Shown piece after piece: positions 1 to 7,537 of a stretch of DNA of 19,433 nucleotides. The stretch comes from Candidatus Delongbacteria bacterium (GTDB lineage: Bacteria > JAGOEH01), in assembly GCA_017997825.1 (NCBI GenBank), contig JAGOEH010000046.1, positions 1 through 19,433 of the forward strand. The letters are read 5' to 3'. Position 1 is the first letter of the stretch. Every line of letters begins with the position of its first letter. The translations under genes were made by a program, and so were the position numbers. The notes beneath the pieces were generated by a model. That model had not been told where the DNA came from. It saw only the letters and a program-made list of their open reading frames with translations, and did no database searches.

Positions 1-1629
1 ATGGCCAAGATTTTAGAAAATGGTGTTCCGGCCCGGGACAGACTGAAAAAGGGTATCGATGTTCTGGCGGATGCCGTCAAGGTAACCTTGGGTCCGAGAG
101 GACGTAATGTCGTGATCGACAAGAAATTCGGTTCCCCGACCGTGACCAAGGATGGTGTAACGGTTGCCAAAGAGATTGAACTGGAAGATCCGTTTGAGAA
201 TATGGGCGCTCAGATGGTCAAGGAAGTCGCTTCCAAGACCAGTGATATAGCTGGAGATGGAACGACGACCGCCACCGTTTTGGCTCAGGCGATTTATCGC
301 GAAGGGCTGAAAAATGTCACCTCCGGTGCCAATCCGATGGCTTTGAAACGTGGAATTGAAAAAGGGATTGAAACGATTGTGGCGGAACTGAAGAAAATGT
401 CCCGCGAAATCGCCGATCAGAATGAAATTGCTCAGGTTGGTTCCATTTCAGCCAATAATGATATGACCATCGGCAAGCTGATTGCCGAAGCGATGGAAAA
501 AGTCGGCAAAGACGGCGTCATCACAGTTGAAGAATCCAAGACCATGGAAACCAATCTGGATGTGGTTGAGGGAATGCAGTTTGATCGCGGTTATCTTTCG
601 CCCTATTTTGTTACCAATCCTGAAACCATGCAGGTCAACCTGGAAGATTGTTATATTCTGATTCATGATAAAAAAATCAGTGTCATGAAAGATCTGTTGC
701 CGATTCTTGAAAAGGTCGCCCAGTCCGGCAAACCCTTACTGATCATCGCCGAAGATATAGAAGGCGAAGCATTGGCAACCCTGGTCGTCAACAAACTGAG
801 GGGAACCCTGAAGATTTGTGCCGTTAAAGCCCCGGGTTTCGGTGATCGCCGTAAAGCCATGTTGGAAGATGTAGCCATCCTGACCGGTGGAAAGGTTATC
901 AGTGAAGAGATCGGATTCAAGCTGGAAAATGCTACCATTGCCGATCTTGGACGGGCCAAACGGATTAACGTCGACAAAGAAAACACCACCATTGTGGAAG
1001 GTGCCGGTACCGAAGACATGATCAAAGGTCGGGTCGCCCAGATCCGAACCGAGATCGAAAACACCACCTCGGACTATGATCGTGAAAAGTTGCAGGAGCG
1101 CCTGGCCAAGCTGGTGGGTGGAGTCGCCGTGATTAAAATCGGTGCTGCCACCGAAACCGAAATGAAGGAAAAGAAAGCTCGCGTCGAGGATGCTCTGCAT
1201 GCCACCCGTGCCGCCGTGGAAGAAGGAATTGTAGCCGGCGGCGGTGTCGCTTTGCTGCGCGCCCGGAAAGCCATGGATAAAATTAAGCTGGAAGGCGATG
1301 AAGCCATCGGCCTGGGAATCCTCTACCGCTCTCTGGAGGAACCGTTACGCCAGATCGCCAACAACGCCGGTTTTGAAGGTTCGGTCGTCGTTCAGCAGGT
1401 GATCGCCAATAAAGACAATTATGGTTTCAATGCGGCCAACGGCAATTACGAAGACATGGTCAAGAGCGGAATTATCGATCCGACCAAGGTCACCCGAATT
1501 GCCCTGGAAAATGCCGGTAGCATCGCCGGATTGATGTTGACCACCGAATGCCTGATCGCTGAAAAGAAAGAAGAAGAAAAAGCTCCGGCCGGCCGTCCTA
1601 ATCCGTATGGCGGCGGAGACATGTATTAA
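1..1629 (+). CDS. groEL: Chaperonin GroEL (Hsp60, Cpn60), complete
   Basis: This is the ATP-dependent group I chaperonin, which forms cytosolic double heptameric rings and folds proteins with GroES. The 542-residue length is normal for the family. The ATP-site motifs are obvious: [11 protein letters not shown] near residue 28, and [14 protein letters not shown] near 86. The apical-domain region and the C-terminal equatorial block ([19 protein letters not shown], about 401-420) are intact. The first base of the window is the A of the ATG, and the N-terminus aligns with usual GroEL starts, so the gene is complete, but its promoter and any groES lie outside. The tail lacks the usual run of GGM repeats and ends [10 protein letters not shown] strong intrinsic terminator follows 17 nt after the stop. 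The identification is certain; the tail is the only unusual point. Confidence 0.98.
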   Translation: MAKILENGVPARDRLKKGIDVLADAVKVTLGPRGRNVVIDKKFGSPTVTKDGVTVAKEIELEDPFENMGAQMVKEVASKTSDIAGDGTTTATVLAQAIYREGLKNVTSGANPMALKRGIEKGIETIVAELKKMSREIADQNEIAQVGSISANNDMTIGKLIAEAMEKVGKDGVITVEESKTMETNLDVVEGMQFDRGYLSPYFVTNPETMQVNLEDCYILIHDKKISVMKDLLPILEKVAQSGKPLLIIAEDIEGEALATLVVNKLRGTLKICAVKAPGFGDRRKAMLEDVAILTGGKVISEEIGFKLENATIADLGRAKRINVDKENTTIVEGAGTEDMIKGRVAQIRTEIENTTSDYDREKLQERLAKLVGGVAVIKIGAATETEMKEKKARVEDALHATRAAVEEGIVAGGGVALLRARKAMDKIKLEGDEAIGLGILYRSLEEPLRQIANNAGFEGSVVVQQVIANKDNYGFNAANGNYEDMVKSGIIDPTKVTRIALENAGSIAGLMLTTECLIAEKKEEEKAPAGRPNPYGGGDMY

Positions 1630-1646
1630 AAACCATTGTTCATCTC

Positions 1647-1683
1647 AAGCTCCCCGGCTCCGTTTACCGGGGAGCTTTTTTTA
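1647..1683 (+). terminator. Intrinsic terminator of groEL
   Basis: A perfect 11-bp stem (aagctccccgg at 1647-1657 pairing with ccggggagctt at 1667-1677) encloses a 9-nt loop and runs into seven Ts. It lies 17 nt after the groEL stop codon and should end that transcript. It also sits just 10 nt before the start codon of the next gene. Confidence 0.93.
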
Positions 1684-1693
1684 TTGATAACCC

Positions 1694-2566
1694 ATGATTG
1701 TTAAGATCTGTCTCCTATTCCTGGGATGCCTGGCCGCCTCGACCTCGGTTATTTTCATCAAAACCTGCCGGGTCGACTACGTCGTCATAGCCGGACTGCG
1801 CCTCGTTATTGCAGCTGTTTTGTTGATCCCATACCTGGTCCGTGAACGCCGCTCCACTCCATCCCAATTCTCTTTTCCATCCCTCATTCCTCTCATTCTA
1901 CCCGCCGGAGCTCTGGCGGTCCATCTGATCAGCTGGACCCTGGGCGCTAAACTCACCGATTCCGCCAACTCTACCATCATCGTCAATCTGCTCCCGCTGG
2001 TCATGCCCCTCCTGCTCCTGCTCATCACCCATGAACGCCTGACACGAAGCGAAAGCTGGGGCACGCTCATCGGAATGTCCGGAATTCTTATCCTGGCCCT
2101 GTATGATCTTCGGTTGGAAGGGGATCACTTCCAGGGGGATCTGGTCTGTTTATTCTCCCTGGTGTTCCTGGCCCTGTATCTTACCCTGGCCAAGAAAATT
2201 ATGCCCCGCTATCGGCTCTGGAGTTATCTGGTTCCGGTTTATTTATTAGCCGGTCTCTGCTCTCTGATTTACGCCTGGATCGGATCCCGATCATTTCATA
2301 TCCCCGATACCCTATCGCTGATCTCCATCCTCGGCCTGGTATTAATCCCGACCATTATCGGCCACACCCTGCTGAACTATTCCATGACGCGTCTGAGAGG
2401 ACAGATCGTTTCATTAGCCAACCAATCCCAATTTATATTTGCCGGATTCATGGGGTATTTTTTCTTTGGTGAAATTCCTCAACCCCATTTTTACCTGGCC
2501 TCCACTTTGGTGGTGGCTGGAACCCTGTTGACAATTCTTAAATCCAGCCATACCCCCGAGCCATGA
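1694..2566 (+). CDS. EamA/DMT-family membrane permease
   Basis: This is a 290-residue protein of the drug/metabolite transporter superfamily, which exports small metabolites or amino acids across the inner membrane. It is almost entirely hydrophobic, with about ten membrane segments in two EamA-like halves (roughly 1-135 and 145-283). The N-terminal half has the typical short helix followed by FIKT and GLRLVIAAVLL. The second half ends in a glycine-rich helix pair (FAGFMGYFFFGE, then VVAGTLLTIL). The substrate cannot be told from sequence. The start is fixed, because an in-frame stop lies at 1688-1690 and no other start codon follows near the N-terminus. No Shine-Dalgarno sequence is visible before it, and the groEL terminator ends just upstream, so initiation is unusual. 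Family assignment is confident; function is unknown. Confidence 0.85.
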   Translation: MIVKICLLFLGCLAASTSVIFIKTCRVDYVVIAGLRLVIAAVLLIPYLVRERRSTPSQFSFPSLIPLILPAGALAVHLISWTLGAKLTDSANSTIIVNLLPLVMPLLLLLITHERLTRSESWGTLIGMSGILILALYDLRLEGDHFQGDLVCLFSLVFLALYLTLAKKIMPRYRLWSYLVPVYLLAGLCSLIYAWIGSRSFHIPDTLSLISILGLVLIPTIIGHTLLNYSMTRLRGQIVSLANQSQFIFAGFMGYFFFGEIPQPHFYLASTLVVAGTLLTILKSSHTPEP

Positions 2567-2574
2567 TCCTAAAT

Positions 2575-2592
2575 CCGCCTAGCGGTTTGTTT
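2575..2592 (+). terminator. Weak hairpin with T-rich tail after the DMT gene
   Basis: A short ccgc-cta-gcgg hairpin begins 9 nt after the permease stop and is followed by tttgttt. Adjacent A and T residues could extend the stem past a bulged T. The stem is short, so this is only a possible intrinsic terminator. The rest of 2593-2777 shows no promoter, RNA or ORF that I can support. Confidence 0.35.
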
Positions 2593-2791
2593 CAACCACC
2601 CGTTGCACGTCGATTCCCATGCTCCGATCCAGTCCGGCAGCGTTCATCATTCACACCTTGTTTCGGACCGGAACCGGGTTGCCCCTGGTAATTTCATGCC
2701 TGAACCAGGTCTGGAATGCTACCTGCTGTGATGAAAAATGAGAGCCGATTTCTATCCGGGCACCAATTTATTATTCTAAAGGACACATAGT

Positions 2792-3448
2792 ATGAAAGCG
2801 ATTTTATATGATATGGACGGACTGTTAATCGACAGTGAAACCCTGTACGGTCAAGTCGAGCACCAGCTATGCGCGGAATTCGGCCGGGAATTTACCCCGG
2901 AAATCCAGCGTAAAATTATGGGAACTGCACCGATGGAATCGATCAGCATTATGATCCGTGAACTGGATCTGCCGATATCACCGGAAATACTCTTAGACCG
3001 ACGGGATCGCGCCATGGAACGCAAACTGAAAACCGATCTGGAGGCCATGCCCGGGGTAGAGGATATCCTGACCACCTTTGATCCCCTATTTGATCAACTG
3101 ATTGTGACTACCGCCACCACCGGATATGTTAAACTGGTTATGCAGCGATTGCCGATCCAGCACCATTTCAGTCTGATTCAGACCAGTGACGGAATCACCC
3201 GGGGCAAACCGGATCCCGAAATTTACATCACAGCGATGCGAAAAAAGGGCTATCGGCCATCCGATTGTATTGTGCTGGAGGATTCCGGGAACGGAGTCAA
3301 AGCAGGCAAAACCGCCGGATGCTACGTCATCGCAGTACCATCCGAACACTCCCGTTTCCATAATTTTGATTCGGCGGACTATATTGCCCTGAATCTACTG
3401 GATGCCAGGGATCATATCCTGCTTAACTTCTGCACCATTACCGTATGA
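2792..3448 (+). CDS. HAD-superfamily phosphatase/phosphoglucomutase-like (subfamily IA)
   Basis: This 218-residue haloacid-dehalogenase hydrolase resembles beta-phosphoglucomutase and sugar-phosphate phosphatases such as YniC. Motif I is YDMDGLLIDSE at residues 6-16, with nucleophile Asp7 and acid/base Asp9. Residues 17-90 form the helical cap. Motif II is the TTATTG stretch near 105, motif III is the lysine in GKPDPEIY near 145, and motif IV is VLEDSGNGVKAG near 170. All catalytic elements are present, so it should be an active cytosolic Mg-dependent enzyme. The natural substrate cannot be read from sequence. A Shine-Dalgarno-like aaagga lies about 8 nt before the ATG. Its last four bases overlap the start of truD (ATGA), so the two are probably translationally coupled. 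Confidence 0.88.
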   Translation: MKAILYDMDGLLIDSETLYGQVEHQLCAEFGREFTPEIQRKIMGTAPMESISIMIRELDLPISPEILLDRRDRAMERKLKTDLEAMPGVEDILTTFDPLFDQLIVTTATTGYVKLVMQRLPIQHHFSLIQTSDGITRGKPDPEIYITAMRKKGYRPSDCIVLEDSGNGVKAGKTAGCYVIAVPSEHSRFHNFDSADYIALNLLDARDHILLNFCTITV

Positions 3449-4653
3449 AAATCCGTATCAAGGTCAAACCGGAAGACTTCATCGTTAACGAACAGATCGC
3501 TTTGCCCATCCGACAAAAGGGTAATTATCGGATCTATCTGCTGGAAAAGCGAAATTGGAATACCGTGGATCTGCTGATCCGATTGGCCCGGCAGGCCTCC
3601 ATTCCTCTCAATCAGATCGGATATGGCGGAAAAAAAGATCGATATGGTCTTACCCGACAATACATTACTACTCTTCGCCATATCGACCTGAGCCTGACCG
3701 ACACCCACTATTCGGTCCAGGCGCTAGGTTTCTGCGATCAGCCCATGCAGCCCACCATGATCACCGGAAACCAGTTTTCTATCGCAGTTCGTCAACTGAG
3801 CTCTTCCGACATCCAAACCGCCCAAAAATCCATTCCGGAAATCCTGGAGATCGGATTTGCTAATTATTTTGACGATCAACGCTTTGGCAGTTTTGAACGC
3901 CATCAGGGATTCCTGGCTGAAAAGCTGCTGAAACAGCAATTCAATGGCGCTCTTAAAATCTATCTGACCGGGATCCATCCGGAAGATTCCAAATCTGAAA
4001 AGGATCGGAAACGGTTTTTTTTCGATCATTGGAGGGATTGGACCGCCTGTCTGGATGCCGCCGCCACCCAGTCGGAAAAACGCGCCTTCACCTTCCTGCT
4101 GGGGCATCCCCATGATTTCCTCGCTTGCCTAAAACAGATCCCCCATGAAACCATGTCCCTCTATCTATCCGCTTATCAATCCCATTTATGGAATCAGCTT
4201 CTCCGTAACCTTATTATGACCATCTCACCTTCTCCTTGGAGGACCTATCCGGGTACCGTTACCGAATACCTTTACTATACGCGGATTGATCCCCAACGCT
4301 TAAGCTGGCTCTCCAGCCTTCAGATTCCCACTTACGGCCAGAAGGTACACTATTCCGATTCCTCCATCAAGCGCATTGCCTACCGGGTTATCGAACAAGA
4401 GGGCCTCAAGCCTGGGAGTTTCAACCAGCTCAGAATACGCCAATCCTACTTGAAGAGTTTTGAACGCCCAGCCGTCATCAGGCCGGAATCGATCCGGCAT
4501 CAAATTCTGGAGGATGATTATTATCCCGGTACTCATAAATTATGCCTCGATTTCTTTTTACCCCGTGGCGCTTATGCCACCATGCTGCTGAAACGCTTAT
4601 TCAGCCGACCCTGTTCCGAACTCCCCCTTGCCAACCCTCATTCCGGGATCTAA
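3445..4653 (+). CDS. truD: tRNA pseudouridine(13) synthase TruD
   Basis: TruD converts uridine 13 of certain tRNAs to pseudouridine. The 402-residue protein has the family hallmarks. VKPEDFIVNE lies at 7-16, where the fold begins. GYGGKKDRYGLTRQ is at 59-72 and contains the presumed catalytic Asp65. NYFDDQRFGS lies near 137, and the later SAYQSHLWNQLL motif near 243 is diagnostic of TruD. The central insertion (about 165-330) is the TruD-specific domain and is less conserved. The ATG overlaps the HAD gene's stop in an ATGA arrangement and has no independent Shine-Dalgarno sequence, which implies translational coupling. The following carrier gene starts 2 nt after the stop. The sequence is somewhat divergent from enterobacterial TruD, but the motif set makes the family assignment strong. 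Confidence 0.88.
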   Translation: MKIRIKVKPEDFIVNEQIALPIRQKGNYRIYLLEKRNWNTVDLLIRLARQASIPLNQIGYGGKKDRYGLTRQYITTLRHIDLSLTDTHYSVQALGFCDQPMQPTMITGNQFSIAVRQLSSSDIQTAQKSIPEILEIGFANYFDDQRFGSFERHQGFLAEKLLKQQFNGALKIYLTGIHPEDSKSEKDRKRFFFDHWRDWTACLDAAATQSEKRAFTFLLGHPHDFLACLKQIPHETMSLYLSAYQSHLWNQLLRNLIMTISPSPWRTYPGTVTEYLYYTRIDPQRLSWLSSLQIPTYGQKVHYSDSSIKRIAYRVIEQEGLKPGSFNQLRIRQSYLKSFERPAVIRPESIRHQILEDDYYPGTHKLCLDFFLPRGAYATMLLKRLFSRPCSELPLANPHSGI

Positions 4654-4655
4654 CC

Positions 4656-6104
4656 ATGCGAATTTCGTCATTTAAAGCTCCCAACACCTATCTTTTGATA
4701 TTTTCCATCCTGCTTATGACGGCCGGGTTAACCTGGATCATTCCAAGCGGACACTATCAGCCTGATACCATTTATCGATACCGAGTCAATCTCGATAAAA
4801 ATGGAACCATTCTGGATTCCGTAATCAGTGACTCGTTTCAGGTAGTTAAAAGCAACAGCTATCAGAGACTACCCTCCAATCCACAGGGAATATGGGCTGT
4901 CCTTCAGGCTCCGATTCAGGGATTTGCCGACCGCAACGCGGCGATGATCATCGGATTCATCCTGATCATCGGCGGTGTTTTTTCTGTTTTGCAGAAAACC
5001 AACACCATTGATTCGGGAATCAATACCATTCTGAAAGCCTATCAACGCTCCCCGCTGATTCAGAAATCCATCATTCCTGTCTTCATGCTGATTTTTTCAT
5101 TGGGTGGTGCTACCTTCGGGATGAGTGAGGAGGTGATTCCATTCATCCTTATATTTGTTCCCTTGGCTAAACGACTGGGTTATGATGCCATGGTCGGGAT
5201 AGCCATTCCGTTTGTCGGAGCCGGGGCCGGTTTCGCTGGAGCCTTTATGAATCCATTTACCATCGGCATTGCTCAGCAGATAGCCGGATTGCCGCTTTTT
5301 TCCGGTATGGGCTACCGTCTGATCTCCTGGGCGGTCTGTACCGGTATTTCCATCCTGTTTGTCGCTTCTTATGCATCAAAACAAAAAAAGAGAACCCGAT
5401 TTACCTCTGATCATCGAGATCACACGCAAGAAAAATCGGATTTGATCAATCCCGGACAGGTGATCAGTCGAAAGCACCGAATTATTCTGGCCCTTTTTCT
5501 GAGTGGAATCGGTATCATGGTGATCGGAGTTTTACGATATCAATGGTATATTGAGCAAATTTGCGCTATCTTTCTACTGATGGGAATCCTGATCGGGGTG
5601 GTTGGCCGGATGAGTCCGGGAGAATTCACCTCATCGTTCATCAGCGGGGCCGGAGAGATGGTCGGTACCGCTATGGTCATCGCTATTTCAAAGGGAATTC
5701 TGATTATCGCTCAACAGGGTATGATTATTGATACCGTTCTGAACTTTTTCTCCGGATTAATAACCGGATTACACCCCATTGTAACCTCACAGGCCATGTT
5801 TATCGTCCACACGATTATCAATTTTTTTATTCCTTCCGGAAGTGCCAAAGCGGCACTCACAATGCCGATCATGATTCCACTATCCGATTTACTCGATCTG
5901 AGTCGGCAAATTGCAGTATTGGCTTATCAATATGGTGACGGATTTACAAACATGATTATCCCGACGTCGCCCGTCACCATGGGGGTCCTGAGTTGTGCCG
6001 GTGTATCATGGAAAGATTGGGCACGATGGCTCTTACCCCTCCAGTTGATCTATCTGATCATCGGATTTGTGATGCTGATTCCCCCCTATTTTTTCAACTG
6101 GTAA
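4656..6104 (+). CDS. YfcC/DcuC-superfamily membrane carrier
   Basis: This 482-residue polytopic protein is of the YfcC type in the C4-dicarboxylate anaerobic carrier superfamily. The substrate is uncertain; dicarboxylates and basic amino acids are both proposed for relatives. Family features include an N-terminal helix ending in WIIPSGHY, the FILIIGGVFSVLQKT segment, the highly conserved GGATFGMSEEVIPF block near 148, the glycine-rich GAGAGFAGAFMNPFTIG near 183, and the C-terminal re-entrant-like FFIPSGSAKAALTMPIMIP. About twelve membrane helices are expected. The reading frame stays open back to an ATG at 4542, inside truD, but the start at 4656 is preferred. It matches the family N-terminus, begins 2 nt after the truD stop, and the 38-residue extension is non-hydrophobic truD shadow. 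No clear Shine-Dalgarno sequence is seen, so coupling to truD is likely. Confidence 0.87.
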   Translation: MRISSFKAPNTYLLIFSILLMTAGLTWIIPSGHYQPDTIYRYRVNLDKNGTILDSVISDSFQVVKSNSYQRLPSNPQGIWAVLQAPIQGFADRNAAMIIGFILIIGGVFSVLQKTNTIDSGINTILKAYQRSPLIQKSIIPVFMLIFSLGGATFGMSEEVIPFILIFVPLAKRLGYDAMVGIAIPFVGAGAGFAGAFMNPFTIGIAQQIAGLPLFSGMGYRLISWAVCTGISILFVASYASKQKKRTRFTSDHRDHTQEKSDLINPGQVISRKHRIILALFLSGIGIMVIGVLRYQWYIEQICAIFLLMGILIGVVGRMSPGEFTSSFISGAGEMVGTAMVIAISKGILIIAQQGMIIDTVLNFFSGLITGLHPIVTSQAMFIVHTIINFFIPSGSAKAALTMPIMIPLSDLLDLSRQIAVLAYQYGDGFTNMIIPTSPVTMGVLSCAGVSWKDWARWLLPLQLIYLIIGFVMLIPPYFFNW

Positions 6105-6213
6105 TTGGATCCCGGGCCTTCCAGTATGATCGATATCCCGGTGATTAGCAGGCAATCCGCCGGGTCGTTCGGATTCTTCATTCACCATCCCTTAGCCTGA
6201 TTGGAGTAATGCG

Positions 6214-7443
6214 ATGAATCCAATCGCTTTGATCATATTCATTCTAACCTACCTCGGGATTGTCTTTACCCGGTTGCCGTTTGTCAATATAGACCGGCCT
6301 TCGGCCGCCTTTTTCGGATCAGTGGCTATGGTGCTTTTGGGGATACTCAGCTTTGAAGAGGCCATGGCGGCGATTGATTTCAACACGATTGCCCTTTTGT
6401 TAGGGATGATGATAATTATATCCACTCTGGAACTGGATGGCTTCTTTTCCTGGTTGGCTCAGAAAACCATCACCTATTCCAAAACCCGGACCCGATTATT
6501 GATCATGATTGTGGGAATAACCGGGGTAGCCAGCGCCTTTTTGGTCAATGACGCGGTAGTATTGCTCTTTACACCGGTTATCATCCGCATTTGTCAGTCA
6601 GCCCGTCTCAATCCCATACCCTATCTGATCGCAGAAATCCTGGCCTCCAATATCGGCAGCGCCATGACCATCACCGGAAATCCGCAGAACATGCTGATCG
6701 GAATCAATTCAGGCCTCTCCTATAGCCGGTTTCTGATCATTCTGGCCCCCGTTTCCCTGATTGGGATGGGACTGATTATCATCGTCATCCGTCGCCTTTA
6801 TCCGGATCATTTTAGCTGGTTGGCCCCCATTCAATTTGAACTCCCGGCGGCTACTTACCACTATCGATCGATGAAGGTCTCGGTTCCAATCTTCCTGATG
6901 GTCATCGGATTGTTCTTCCCGGCTCATTTGATCCATATCTCGATTCCCATGATCGCCCTGATGGGAGCCTCTATGATCCTGATACTGGGTCGCATTAAAC
7001 CTTCCCGGATTATCCAGGCGGTAGACTGGGTCCTCCTGCTTTTTTTCAGTTCCCTATTCATTGTCGTTCGGGGTGTAGAAAAAGCGGGATGGATGGAATT
7101 ATTTAAGAGCTGGGCTGTTTTTTCACCCGATTTGACCGGACTGGGGATCCTGCATGGATTCAGCCTGATTATGTCTCAGATCGTCAGCAATGTCCCGTTC
7201 ACTGTACTGATTCTGCCGGTCATGAAAGAACTCCATCACGAAATGATGTGGCTGGGATTAGCGTCCGCCTCGACGCTGGCCGGGAATGCCACCATCATCG
7301 GAGCCATGGCCAATCTGATCGTGATCGAATCGGCTCATCAACAGGGGATTCGGATCGGATTTTGGGAGTTTTTTAAGAGCGGTATTCCGGTTACCATCGG
7401 GTCGATCGGATTTTCAATCCTCTGGCTTTACTGGCTGATCTGA
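6214..7443 (+). CDS. ArsB/NhaD/SLC13-type anion or ion permease
   Basis: This 409-residue integral membrane protein belongs to the ion transporter superfamily that includes citrate-transporter-like, arsenite (ArsB) and Na+/H+ (NhaD) carriers. It has two structurally repeated halves. The first holds FLVNDAVVLLFTPV near 110 and SNIGSAMTITGNPQNMLIG near 149. The second holds SNVPFTVLILP near 329 and STLAGNATIIGAMANLIV near 350. These paired SN and GN motifs are the ion- and substrate-binding hairpins of the superfamily. About eleven membrane helices are visible. The transported ion cannot be assigned. An ATG with a ggag Shine-Dalgarno at 6203-6206 (7-nt spacing) fixes the start. A 109-nt gap separates it from the YfcC-type gene, so it may belong to the same operon or have its own promoter. 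Confidence 0.85.
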   Translation: MNPIALIIFILTYLGIVFTRLPFVNIDRPSAAFFGSVAMVLLGILSFEEAMAAIDFNTIALLLGMMIIISTLELDGFFSWLAQKTITYSKTRTRLLIMIVGITGVASAFLVNDAVVLLFTPVIIRICQSARLNPIPYLIAEILASNIGSAMTITGNPQNMLIGINSGLSYSRFLIILAPVSLIGMGLIIIVIRRLYPDHFSWLAPIQFELPAATYHYRSMKVSVPIFLMVIGLFFPAHLIHISIPMIALMGASMILILGRIKPSRIIQAVDWVLLLFFSSLFIVVRGVEKAGWMELFKSWAVFSPDLTGLGILHGFSLIMSQIVSNVPFTVLILPVMKELHHEMMWLGLASASTLAGNATIIGAMANLIVIESAHQQGIRIGFWEFFKSGIPVTIGSIGFSILWLYWLI

Positions 7444-7472
7444 ACCGGAAAAACAATCAGCTTTACCGATAA

Positions 7473-7505
7473 TCCATCCGGCCCGCCATCGGCAGACCGG
7501 ATGGA
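7473..7505. terminator. Inverted repeat between convergent genes
   Basis: The arms tccatccgg (7473-7481) and ccggatgga (7497-7505) form a 9-bp perfect stem, with a nested gcc/ggc pair inside the loop. It lies between the ends of the permease (+) and the hydrogenase operon (-), where a bidirectional terminator would be expected. No T-tract follows on either strand, so it is a structural candidate only. Confidence 0.45.
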
Positions 7506-7537
7506 ATTACATCTTATAAAGAATAGATTCACGTGGA

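Noticed and set aside
2593-2777. Possible RNA element or decayed gene between the DMT permease and the HAD gene
   Set aside because: I found no tRNA-like cloverleaf, riboswitch core or ORF with recognisable content in this stretch.
4542-4655. Upstream in-frame extension of the YfcC-type carrier
   Set aside because: It adds 38 residues that overlap truD, lack membrane character and do not resemble the family N-terminus. The ATG at 4656 fits both the family start and the operon spacing.
6154-6175. Inverted repeat aatccg/cggatt in the gap before the SLC13-type permease
   Set aside because: It has only six base pairs with a 10-nt loop and no T-tract, which is within chance expectation in this sequence.
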